A stretch of 64,000 bases of DNA from Aegilops tauschii subsp. strangulata (Eukaryota > Streptophyta > Magnoliopsida > Poales > Poaceae): assembly GCF_002575655.3 (NCBI RefSeq), contig NC_053036.3, forward strand, positions 156,092,627 to 156,156,626, written 5' to 3'. Position numbers and translations under genes: made by a program. The notes below the pieces were generated by a model. The model made no database searches, was not told the DNA's origin, and saw only the letters and a list, made by a program, of their open reading frames with translations. This document shows, one piece after another, positions 48,703 to 59,114 of this stretch; the first letter of the stretch is position 1, and every line of letters starts with the position of its first letter.

Positions 48703-50340
48703 CATATTTGCTATGATCTGTCAATCATTGAGATGACATAGCATGCATGTTAGTCTCCTATGTATTTGATGAAATGTTGCAACGGGCAACCTTGGACGCA
48801 AGATACATGTAACAGAAGCTGGAAGCTTCATAGCATTGTAATATCTCGCTGATAAATTACAGTACGTACTATACAAGTAGTACTATGTAAAGAGTTAGGT
48901 GTCGCACGGTGTCCAGAAAATATGGTGATAGTGTGAGGTGGGCCATGTAATCACTGAGCCTGCGTGTTTTCACTGCTCTTGCACTCCTCCGCCGTAAGAA
49001 TGGAGAAAATTGTAATCTAGTAGTACCTCCTTTCGCCGAAAGCGTGGGAGATCCAGCAGTCCTACAACCTCAGTAATAATGACCAATGAGCCGTCAAATC
49101 ACATAGACCCAGCAGTAAGTTGGACGGACGAAGCAACCATCACTCTTGAATCCGCTTCTCCCTGCAACGCAGGCGCCAGTGAGGTCGCGTCCGCTCTGCC
49201 CGGGCATGAATGCGGCACCGATTCTTTGGAGCGGCGCTGACCGTTTCGGGCAGGAAGCACGCGCGGGCAATGGAGGGGCTTTGGGTGGGCTAGGCTGGTC
49301 AGGAGCGGGCGTGGCAGCTGTCCTCCTGTCCCTACCGGATGCCCGGAAACGAGAGGATGCACCGACTCTCGCGGCTAAAATCGTACACTACACACCATCT
49401 CTCCGTAGGAGTAGGTCGATCTGTCGCTCTGTCTAACACACACAGGTTGTTAAACACACACACGCACACGCACACGCACACACAGGTTCATATAATAGGA
49501 AAATCGTGCAAGTGCGAAGCCACAGGATGTGAGATACAAATGGAGTAGTACAAGAAGAGAAGGGCATCTCTTAGTTGTTTGGATTAATTGTTGCGTTTAG
49601 AGACAGAAATCAGGGCTTTGATTGGAGGAATGACCGGTCAAGTTTCTCCTTCTCCTCCAATCTGCTTGCACCTTGGTCCCGCTGCACCTTCTAACGTGAC
49701 TTATTACACCTAGATGGAGGGAGTCGTACGAGATACGGTGGCACACTGACTTAGATCTAATACAACTGCACAAAATTGTGTGCATGTTATAATAAGGATT
49801 CACTTAAAATAGTACGTGAGCGAATAGAGGGATCAATTGGACAGTGTTCCCGAGCAGTAGCGAGATGTGTGAGGTAAGATGCACCGCTAGCACTTTTAAT
49901 TTTTCTTATTAATTTGTTTGTTTCACCCTCTGACTGGTGGGACCCAACGTACTACGTGGAGAGAGGTAAGGTGACTAAGGCTGCATTATTTCTGCACCAC
50001 TGTGGATAGTCTTACCACCAAAGCCACATGACACGATTATGATTTAAATCCCAATGACTCCCACACACACAAAAAACACGGCATGCTTGTCACACGAATG
50101 CAGGAATGTATAAAAGGTTATTTTCCTCTCGTTGAACATAACGGGAGGGTTGTGTAGCTGGTTAGCCTGTTCGCTCATCAAACTTGAGGTCTCGGGTTCG
50201 ATAACTACACTTGAGCATAATTCGTGCCAGGAGGATTCTTTGACTGCTCAAAGTGGATGGATACGGAGCTATACGATCTCGTAGTGACCGTATAATCACC
50301 TCATCACGTATAAGCTCCATCCTCGGCGCTTGTTTTCTAG
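48703..50340. other. Low-copy region between blocks 3 and 4
   Basis: 48703-49160 is collinear with 28370-29000 downstream of block 1 (AGCTGGAAGCTTCATAGCAT; GAGCCGTCAAATCACATAGA). At 49190-49330 a GC-rich piece matches 63690-63790 at the right end of the window. A CA-rich microsatellite lies at 49437-49487. No coding frame is supported. Confidence 0.5.
50138..50212 (+). other. tRNA-like relic, possibly a SINE head
   Basis: TGTAGCTGGTTAGCCTGTTC resembles an A box, and GGGTTCGATAACT about 35 bp on resembles a B box. Between them CTCA-TCAAACT-TGAG could form an anticodon-like arm. The acceptor and T stems do not close properly, so this is not a functional tRNA gene. A tRNA-derived SINE 5' end is the alternative. 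Confidence 0.35.
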
Positions 50341-50844
50341 GGTTTGCACTCTTCACACTCTCTACAGTATATATATACACGCTGGAGCATCAGCACTTGT
50401 AGTTGCTCTCTTCACACTCTCTCACCCTCTCCAGATCTAAACAAGACTTCGTTGGCCACTCTCTCTCCCCTCACTACTGGTCTGCTTGTAGTTGCTCTCT
50501 TCACACTCTCTCACCCTCTCCAGATATAAACAAGACTTCGCTGGCCTCTCTCTCTCTCTCCTCACTGTTGGTCAAAGAGCCGTCCGCCGGGAAGGGAAGG
50601 AGGCTTAACGCTGTCGCCGTCGGCGAGGGAAGGAATCCACTACCGGCGCAGCTGTTCACTTTCACCCAGCGGCGGCGCGGGACGGCCTCCGACCCCTTCT
50701 TCTTTGCTGCCGTACATAGTGTGGGTCGAACGGCCTCCGGTCGCCCACCAAACCACACCCCAAGAACCTTAAGGTATAATTTACTTATTCCACATGCATT
50801 GCACGAGCTGCATGTGGGCTTTTTCTGCTTCTGCACTCGAATCT

Positions 50845-51133
50845 AGGTGTTGGATCAAACAGGAAAGTAGTGGGGAAAGTTGTATACCATGAATCTAGGA
50901 CGTGGTTCAAAGAGGAAAGGAATGGGGGAAAGTAGTGGGAAAAGTTGTATAGCATGAATCTAGGACGTGTTTCAAAAAGGAAAGGAAGGGGGAAAGTAGT
51001 GGGGAAAGTTGTATCGCATGAATCTAAGACGTGGTTCAAAGAGGACAGGAATGGGGGAAAGTAGTGGGGAAAGTTGTATAGCATAAATCTAGGACGTGGT
51101 TCACAGAGGAAAGGAAGTGGGGAAAGTACTAGT
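50845..51133. repeat. Minisatellite, 64-65 bp unit, about 4.4 copies
   Basis: GAATCTAGGACG starts at 50891, 50956, 51020 (as GAATCTAAGACG) and 51085 (as AAATCTAGGACG). Each unit contains GGGGAAAGTAGTGGGGAAAG. A repetitive minus-strand frame across it is a consequence of the repeat. Confidence 0.92.
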
Positions 51134-51442
51134 ACAGACTAGCTATCCAGCACCAACATTGGTCGAAAAGGGAAAACAATGACAAATGCAGTACGCACAT
51201 CTGTAACGAATTGATCTTTTGTTTTGGGGGACAAGGCTGTAGAGTTTGAGTAGGACTAGATTTGCTGCCCTCACATAGGGAAAGGTGTCTAAAGATAACA
51301 AAACTGGGACCAACACAAATATGCTCCTTGGTTGTTTGTTCTTTGTTGCAACAGACTGTGCATCACCCCAGTACATCAGTAGATGCACATGGTGCTGCTG
51401 CGTCCACTGTCCCGTGCAACTCTTTAGCTGTTGTTAATCTAA

Positions 51443-51751
51443 GGCCCTCTTTGGTTAAAAACTCCCTAGTCCCTACCAGCTTGGTTCCAGGGACTAAAGA
51501 TGGACTAGAGGTTATTAAATGACATGCTAAAAGACCATGTTACCCCTAGTAGTGAACTAATAGAGACAAGGTGCGACGCGTGGCAGGGGCAACTGTTGGA
51601 AAAAGTCCCAAAAAGACTCCCTCGGGGTCTTCTTTCTTTAGTCCCAAATGCCCACTTTTAGCCCTAAAAGTCCCTCCTGTTTGGTTTAGATGGGACTGAC
51701 AGGGAGTTTTTTAGTCCCTCCACCAAAATGTCCCTGTAAACAAACACCCTT
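51443..51751. mobile_element. Tourist/Harbinger-like MITE (309 bp)
   Basis: TAA flanks both ends (51440-51442 and 51752-51754), the Harbinger target duplication. The ends are GGCCCTCTTTGGTT and, reverse-complemented, AAGGGTGTTTGTT, which is an imperfect terminal repeat. The interior has AGTCCCT motifs in both orientations (CTAGTCCCTACC, GGGAGTTTTTTAGTCCCTCC). No protein is encoded. Confidence 0.7.
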
Positions 51752-52845
51752 TAATAATGCCGCTGGAAAATTGATGCAATGCCACAGTTAAAAGCAAATT
51801 ACATGTTTAACGAATTTTATTGTTAATATAATCTCTCTGTTAATATTAATCAATGCCACCGTTTGAGAAATGCTACTGTCTTGCTTTCTTTCCCATTTAG
51901 ATAAGGTAGATGCTTCTTTTTGTTGGCTCCTGTGTCATTCACCGTTATTGACAACTAGTTGTTTCCTTTGCACCTCTGTGTAAACAGGGTTATCTACTTC
52001 ACCTCGTTGCCATTGTGACCTTTTGTTGCACTGCAAAAAACACTTTTGTTTTAAGAGTTTTTTGTGCAGTTCAACCAAAATGTCACATCGACAACGTTGC
52101 TTGATTGCTTGATCTTAGTGGAACTGCACAAGAGGAGATCTTACTTCCTATCCATGTTGGCAAATTTGGTTCAGATCTTCTTCTTGTGAGTTGTTTGAAT
52201 TCCGCGTCATGAGAGGTCAGTACTAGCCTTCTTTCACATGATTCTACAGTGTGCTTTCATATGTTGTGCTACTTTTACGGTAATGTTGCTTGATTTTAGT
52301 GAACTGCACAAATGGAGACAAGACTTCCAATCTGTATGTGCACCGTAATATCCCATTGAGGTAAGATAAGGGTATTTCACAACTGTTGGCCTGTATTTTT
52401 CCACTTTCATCAGAAAATTAATGTCATTGCTTAGTGCTATACTTGTGCAACCTAATTGACATGCCAAATCTTACATTGAAGGCGAAGCTTGTCAGTTATT
52501 GAACCAAGTGATGAAGGGGAAGAACAAGCGGAAGAAAAACAAAAAATCAACTCCTATGCTGTAATGAAGCACTAGAACTATGATGACACAAGTAATGATA
52601 TAGTTTTGCATCTTAATGTATTGCTATGGCTGGAACGAGCAATTGTTTTGCCACTGATTTGATGTCACTCTTAATGTAATACGTAATTATCTCTACTTGT
52701 GCAAACAGGGATCTTCTTTGAAGATACCATATATTTTAGTGGAACTGTACAACAAGATGTTGGAAACATTAATCTAATCGAGGAGTATATAGTAAGCATG
52801 GCCACCACAGTAGATAGCAACAGATGGTTCCGGAGAAGTGCTTCA

Positions 52846-53109
52846 TCTATATAAACTGGAGGGTTTAGTCCGTAGGACAACAACAATCATACCATAGGCT
52901 AGCTTCTAGGGTTTAGCCTCTATGATCTCGTGGTAGATCAACTCTTCTAATACTCATATCATCAAGATCAATCAGGCAGGAAGTAGGGTATTACCTCCAT
53001 CGAGAGGGCCCGAACATGGGTAAACATCGTGTCCCCCGCCTCCTGTTACCATCCACCTTAGACGCACAGTTCGGGACCCCCTACCCGAGATCCGCCGATG
53101 ACACCGACA
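52846..53109 (+). repeat. 5' LTR of the gypsy element, truncated
   Basis: Aligns with 62427-62690. Roughly the first 206 bp of the LTR are missing. It contains the TATATAAAC promoter box right at the truncation point (52848). Followed by TTGGTGCTTTCATTGAGAG, the likely primer-binding region. Confidence 0.88.
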
Positions 53110-53161
53110 TTGGTGCTTTCATTGAGAGTTCCACTGTGCCATCATCATAAGGCTGGATGGC

Positions 53162-54334
53162 TTGTCTCGTTGTCAAGGACAACATCACCTCTGGGGGAGC
53201 CCTGGCTGTAGGCCAAACTCTCCGACTAGGCGGCTTCGTCATGACCGCCCGTTCGGCCGCTGCGCCGACGATGACTTCTCGGTCATCAAAAACAGTCTCC
53301 ACGTCGGCTTGGAATTCGCCGAGCAGATGGATCCAATGGAGCTCTCTTCTTTGAACAAGCTCTTGGATCGCATCGCCTCCTTGGGAGTCGCTATGGACAA
53401 TGATCGGATTGGGCATAAACCCGACCAAAGGGAGATTAACTCTCCGCCGGTCACCCATCAGATAGCGGTGGTGGAGGAGCAACGCAGCGACTCTTCCTCT
53501 ATCTTGAGGACAAGCTATGTCCCGATTCCCGAGCACTCTAAGCCGGATACCCGTCTACGGGAGGACATGGCCCAAGCTCTGAACCTAGAGTCAGACACCG
53601 GGCCCTCAAACCTAGAGCCAGACCAATTGAGCAACAAACCGGAGCCCGAACTTTCAAGATCGGAAACTCCACCGCTCCTGGATCTCCGATCGGGTCAGGG
53701 TTCGAACCTAAATCTACCCACCCACCCAGATGTAAGTGATCTTTCCCAGATTAGACAAGAGCCCCAAGAGACAATATATCACTATTGGGCCAGATTCCTC
53801 CTTGTAATAAGCAAGGTCAAGGACTGTCGCGAGGAAGACGCAATCTCATTCTTTTTCAAAAATTGCACGGACAAGGGAATCCTCAACGCCATAAGCCGCC
53901 ATGACATAGCACACTTTGCTGACTTGGCGGCCATAGTACAGAAGTACTGTGCCATGGAAAGCTCCTGGAAAACGCAAACAAAATTCTGGGATCCTCCGGC
54001 TCTCACTAAACCCCCCGCCCGGATTAAAAGGGTGTACTCTCATAAGTCACCCGATCCAATTACAAAGAAACAAAAGCCCACTACAGGGCGTGGAACCGTA
54101 TTGGAGGGATGGCTCAACGGGCCATGCAAAGTTCACAGTACAGCGGATACCATACCAACACACAGCCTTAGAGCATGTTGGGTACTCCGGCAGGTGACCA
54201 AGAGCGGTGAGGATGTCCTCATCAACAATACCGCAGAGCACCATCCCCTGGAGAACAACAATATAGTATTGACAGTCTTCGAGACCTTCGCCTCAAATAA
54301 TATGCGTAAGCGAGCACTCCGCAGCCTTGCCTAA
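53162..54334 (+). pseudogene. gag of the gypsy element, shortened
   Basis: The frame is open from 53162 without an early ATG; the first Met in this frame is at 53327. A second frame from ATG 53157 (MACLVVKDNITSGG) suggests a frameshift near 53330. The recognisable part is the capsid-like region (ETIYHYWARFLLVISKVKDC, then ILNAISRHDIAHFADLAA). The capsid N-terminal half that normally precedes it appears to be deleted around residue 185-195. The C terminus (RGTVLEGWLNGPCKVHS) leads toward the protease. Gag would package the element RNA in cytoplasmic particles. This copy is probably non-functional. Confidence 0.8.
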
Positions 54335-54376
54335 GTCTGCCACATAGCAGCAATAAATCCATGGAGCGATACGGCT

Positions 54377-56419
54377 ATGACCTTCAATGCCAGTGACGAA
54401 CCTAAATTCCGAACAGCCCGAGCACCAGCCGCCTTGGTCCTTAGTCCAATTGTGGACGGCTTCCGGCTTACTAAAGTGCTCATGGACAGCGGCAACGGAT
54501 TAAACCTCATTTATGAGGAGACTCTTCGAAAAATGGAAATGGACAGAAGCCGCATTGAGCAAAGTAGCACGACCTTCAGAGGAATCATCCCTAGTCGGGA
54601 AGCACGATGTGCTGGCAAAATCACACTAGATGTGGTATTCGGTACGCCGGAGAATTATAGGTCTGATGAAATCACATTCCAAGTGGCCCCGTTCAATAGC
54701 GGATACCACGCCCTTCTAGGGCGGGAGGCATTCACGATCTTCCAAGCTATACCCCATTACGGATACATGAAGCTCAAAATTCCCGGGCCCAATGGAATCA
54801 TCACTCTAGCTAGTGATCCGAACATAGCACTCTGCGCAGAAAATAAAACAGCCGCAGTGGCCATCGAGGCGTTATCCGAAGCCCTCGCGGCCAAGGAATT
54901 AACTACACTGCGCTCCACAGTGGACAGGGACGACGTGATACTCGATAAAAGATCCAAGTCCACCTCTTTTAAACCAGCGGATGAAATAGTCAAGTTCCAA
55001 GTCCATCCAACGGACCCTACAAAAACAGCATCCATCGGGGCACAGTTAAACCCCACAATAGACGCCGCACTACGGGAGTTCTTGCGCGAGAATTGGGACA
55101 TCTTCGCCTGGCATCCTTCAGACATGCCAGGAATCCCACGCAGGCTGGCCGAGCATAGCCTTAACAACCTAAAGGGATTCAAGCCGGTCGAGCAAACTCT
55201 TCGGTGCTTCTCTGAGCCTAAGCGGCAAGCCATGGGAGAGGAGCTAGCCAAGTTGCTAGTGGCCGGATTCATCCGAGAAATAAAACATCCGGACTGGCTA
55301 GAAAACCTGATGATGGTACCAAAGAAGGACAAATCCTGGCGCTTATGCGTCGATTTCAAGGACCTTAATAAAGCTTGCCCAAAGGATCCCTTCCCCCTCC
55401 CCCGCATCGATCAAATTATCGACGCTACCGCAGGACACGACTCATTGTGTTTCCTTGACGCATACTCCGGATACCATCAAATTAAGATGGCGGAGTCCGA
55501 TCAAGCTGCAACGGCATTTATCACTCCATACGGCCCCTTCTGTTTTAACACCATGCCTTTCGGGCTCAAAAACACCGGTGCAACCTATCAACGCATGATT
55601 CAGACATACTTGGAGACACAGATTGGCAAAACAGTGGAGGCATATGTAGACGATGTGGTCATTAAAACCAGACACGTCGAATCCCTAATAGACGACTTGA
55701 GGCTCACGTTCGACAATCTCCGAACGTATGACATTAAGCTCAATCCGGAAAAATGCGTCTTCGGCGTGCCCGCCGGAAAGCTCTTAGGCTTCATCGTCTC
55801 CAACAGAGGATTCGAAGCAAATCCGGCTAAAATCCGAGCCCTATCACAATTGGCCATCCCAACAGACCTCAAGCAAATCTAGAAACTAACTGGATGCGTG
55901 GCCGCCTTAAGCCGCTTCATCTCCCGATTAGGAGAAAAGGCACTGCCTCTTTATCGCCTTCTTCGACGCACTGAACACTTCGAGTGGACAGATGCGGCCA
56001 CGACCGGATTAGAAGAAATAAAAGACGTCTTGGCCACAAACCCAATCTTGGCCGCACCTAACGTCGGCGAACCAATGCTGCCATATATAGCGGTAACACA
56101 CCAAGTTGTAAGCGCAGTGCTCGTCGTCGAACGAGAGATGGACGGACATAAGTTCCTGCTTCAAAAGCCGGTATACTATGTATCCACTGTCCTCACTCCA
56201 TGCAAATCACGGTACCCACATTATCAAAATATAGCATACGCGGTCTTCATGGCATCCCGGAAACTACGACACTACTTTCAAGAGTGTTCAATCACGATGG
56301 CCTCTGAAGTACCACTCAACGACATAATAAACAACCGCGAGGCTACGGGCCGGATTGCTAAATGGGCTATTGAGCTCCTCCCGTTCGACATAACATATAA
56401 ACCACGGCGAGCCATTTAA
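54377..56419 (+). pseudogene. Gypsy pol, part 1: protease and reverse transcriptase
   Basis: Residues about 20-130 form the retropepsin, with the catalytic Asp in VLMDSGNGLNLIY (54485-54493). The RT follows from about residue 285 (FIREIKHPDWLENLMMVPKK, then RLCVDFKDLNKACPKDPFPL), with the catalytic YVDD at 55643-55654. A TAG at 55880-55882 interrupts the thumb/connection region. The same frame continues (VAALSRFISRLGEKALPLYR) to 56419, where a frameshift leads into RNase H. The RT core looks intact, but the stop and downstream shifts prevent a full polyprotein. Confidence 0.92.
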
Positions 56420-57527
56420 GTCACAAGTACTGGCTGATTTCGTCGCCGAATGGACAGAAGCCGAACTCCCTAAAGAGTACGGCGCGTACTCCAATTGGAT
56501 TATGCACTTTGACGGCTCTAAAATGCTGGCGGGTCTGGGGGCTGGTGTCGTCCTGACATCCCCCACCGGAGATATAGTCCAATACGTACTCCAAATATTA
56601 TATACATACTCCAACAACGCAGCAGAATATGAGGCCCTATTGCATGGTCTCCGGATGGCAGTCTCCATGGGAATTCAACGCCTGGAGGTGCGTGGGGACT
56701 CGAACCTCGCAATATCTCAAACAAATGGAGACTTCGATGCCAAGGATCCAAAAATGGCGGCTTATCGCAACGCCGTCCTCAAGATGTCAGCTCGGTTTGA
56801 GGGGCTTGAATTCCACCATGTGGCCCAGGAAAACAATCAGGCGGCGGATATCCTCGCCCGCATCGGCGCTAAGCACGACCCTGTCCCACCTAATATCTTC
56901 TTGGAAAGGCTGTTTAAGCCATCCGTGGTATGGGAAGGGGAGACTGGTAACAATAGTCCGGACCCGGCCACAACAATAGATACCGAAAACTCTGACATAA
57001 TCGGAGGCTCTGCCACCGAAATAACACCTTCCGCCCACGTAATAATGGTTGTCATCGCCCCGTGGATAGAACCATTCCTAGCCTACCCAACTAGGCAGGA
57101 ACTACCCGAGGACCCAAACGAGGCGCGCTGCATTGTGCGGCGGTCTAAAGCCTACAAGATCCACGAGGGAGAGCTTTATAAGAAAAGCGCTACCGGAGTC
57201 CTTCAAAGGTGCATCTCCGAAGAGGAAGAGCGGCAACTTTTGGTAGAAATTCACGCTGGACATGGAGGCCACCACGCTGCAGCTCGGGCCCTTGTAAGCA
57301 AGGCCTTCCGTACAGGTTTCTACTGGCCGACGGCCCGAGCAGACGCACAGGACCTCGTTCAACGTTGTGTCGGTTGCCATCTTTTTGCAAACCAAAGCCA
57401 TATGCCGCCTACCGCTCTCCAAACAATCCCCATTATTTGGCCCTTTGCGGTTTGGGGGCTTGATATGGTCGGACCCCTCAAAGGGGGAAGCCATAAGAAA
57501 AAAATACTTATTGGTCATGGTGGGTAA
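56420..57527 (+). pseudogene. Gypsy pol, part 2: RNase H and integrase N-terminal region
   Basis: A new frame from the shift near 56415 gives VLADFVAEWTEAELPKEYG, then RNase H with MHFDGSKMLAGLGAGVVL (first Asp), AAEYEALLHGL (Glu) and RGDSNLAISQ (Asp). The linker leads to the integrase zinc-binding HHCC domain (HAGHGGHHAAARALVSKAF, then CVGCHLF) and the start of the catalytic core (VWGLDMVGPL, first catalytic Asp). A frameshift follows at about 57500. Confidence 0.9.
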
Positions 57528-58300
57528 ATTCACCAAATGGATAGAAGCCAAACCAGTTAAAACGGCCGAATCCGGACCAGTGATAGACATCATATCCGGG
57601 GTTGTACACCATTATGGCGTCCCCCACAGCATCATCACTGATAACGTCTCGAACTTTACAGCCGATGAGGTAAAACTTTGGTGCAGCAACATGGGCATCA
57701 AGCTCGATTATGCTTCTGTCTATCACCCACAAACTAACGGTCAACTCAAACGAGCAAACAGTCTTATCATGAGCGGCATTAAACCAGAATAGTGCGATCC
57801 TTGAAGGAATCCGATACGCACTGGGTAGAGGAGCTCGACTCCGTACTATGGGGGCTGCGGACCACGCCGAATCGCACTACCGGATACACACCGTTTTTTA
57901 TGGTGTATGGCGCAGAGGCGGTACTGCCCTGCGACATAATTCATGACTCACCTCGAGTGCGCATGTACGAAGAGAAAGAAGCCATGCTTGATCGGCAGGA
58001 CAGTTTGGACGCTCTGGAGGAGGAGCGTGACGTGGAAAAAGCCCGTTCCGCATTCTATCAGCAATAGGCTCGAAGGTATCAAAGCAGAGAAGTACGGGCC
58101 AAAACTTATAACGTTGGCGAACTCGTTCTACGCCTACCGGAGTAGAAAAAGAACAAGCTCAAGCCCAAATGGGAAGGTCCCTTCATTATTGACCAAGTTC
58201 AGACCGGTGGAGCATACCGTCTGCGGGATGCATCGGACAATCGACTCGAGCCAAACCCATGGAACGCAACCAGACTCCGAAGGTTCTACGCCTAGTGCCG
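57500..58300 (+). pseudogene. Gypsy pol, part 3: integrase core and C terminus, catalytic Glu replaced
   Basis: The third frame reads KKYLLVMVGKFTKWIEAKPV, then HSIITDNVSNF with the second catalytic Asp, then YHPQTNGQLKRAN. Gypsy integrases normally have Glu where this copy has Lys (Gln-x-Glu-Arg-Ala-Asn), so the DDE triad is broken. A TAG at 57790-57792 and another at 58065-58067 interrupt the C-terminal part (WVEELDSVLWGLRTTPNRTT, then FFMVYGAEAVLPCDI). The C-terminal domain fades out by about 58300. Confidence 0.9.
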
Positions 58301-59114
58301 GACTCGGTGTTCGTCTCCTTACCTCTGTCAATTTTTTATATATTCGTTCTCTGTCTTTTCTTTCTCTCTTTCTTCCCTTTTTTTTCTTCAAGGCCTTCAA
58401 AGGCTAAAATGTGTCTTGACTACACAATCTTGACGCGCTAGCCGCGCTCATTATACCTGGGGGCTTCTTATACAGAAGCTTAATATAACTATTTTTCGGG
58501 CTCTATGCCCCACACATGTGTTATTCTTCCGCATGTACCTTTTTTCGCCATTATATGCATCGATATGACTTAAGTTTTGGCCAAGCTGGGTTGCCTGGCT
58601 CTTGTATTTATGCCCTACGTTCCCGTTAATTCGGCTAGGGCATAAGGGGAGCACCTCTGCAATTGTTACTGTCGGGTCAGCCGGATGTGTACCTCAGACT
58701 GGGTGAAGCCGAAAGCTAGCGTTCATAAGGGAATACTCGGTCGGTGAACAAAAGATGATCCTTATTTATTATAATACACACCCCCAGATGTTTCTATCCT
58801 GCTTCTCTTTTCGCAGCTCGGACATGCACATTGGGGCATGCGTACCCAGGGAAAGGAACCCTTAACGGAACTATTCTCCCTGGAAGATGTTTCTTACTAT
58901 CCATGTAATATAACATAGCTAGTTGGGTACTTGTCTGTTCAAGCACTTATGACCCCTACGCCTGGTTTCCACGCGTACCCTGGTTTTTTCATAACTGAGC
59001 GGGTATTCAGATATACTCCGGACTGTCGGGTCCAGAGGTCAAAGCGAAAAGGTCCGCCATGACAAATGATTTACAATCCGGCTAGAGACAATACATGTCA
59101 CTTGAAGTACACGG
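58301..59114. other. Non-coding spacer between pol and the antisense gene
   Basis: Starts with a pyrimidine tract (58340-58395). No conserved frame is seen on either strand. Confidence 0.6.

Larger units (their letters stand above)
50341..52830 (+). other. Paralogous block 4: promoter, duplicated leader and exon-like segments
   Basis: TATATATATA at 50368-50377 is followed by a leader in which an 89-bp unit is tandemly duplicated (50396-50484 and 50485-50573). A Gly/Arg-rich frame and then a minisatellite follow. Exon-like segments come after acceptors GTAAACAG (exon from 51988, with GTGCAGTTCAACCAAAATGT shared in part with block 1) and GCAAACAG (exon from 52709, reading TIYFSGTVQQDVG). The SGT-x-Q phrase again marks the family. 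The block is cut at about 52845 by a truncated gypsy LTR. Product unknown. Confidence 0.45.

Noticed and set aside
50785..51084. Minus-strand frame with repeated Tyr/Phe/Pro-rich units
   Set aside because: It is the translation of the 64-65 bp minisatellite; unit lengths differ by one base, so the frame is accidental.
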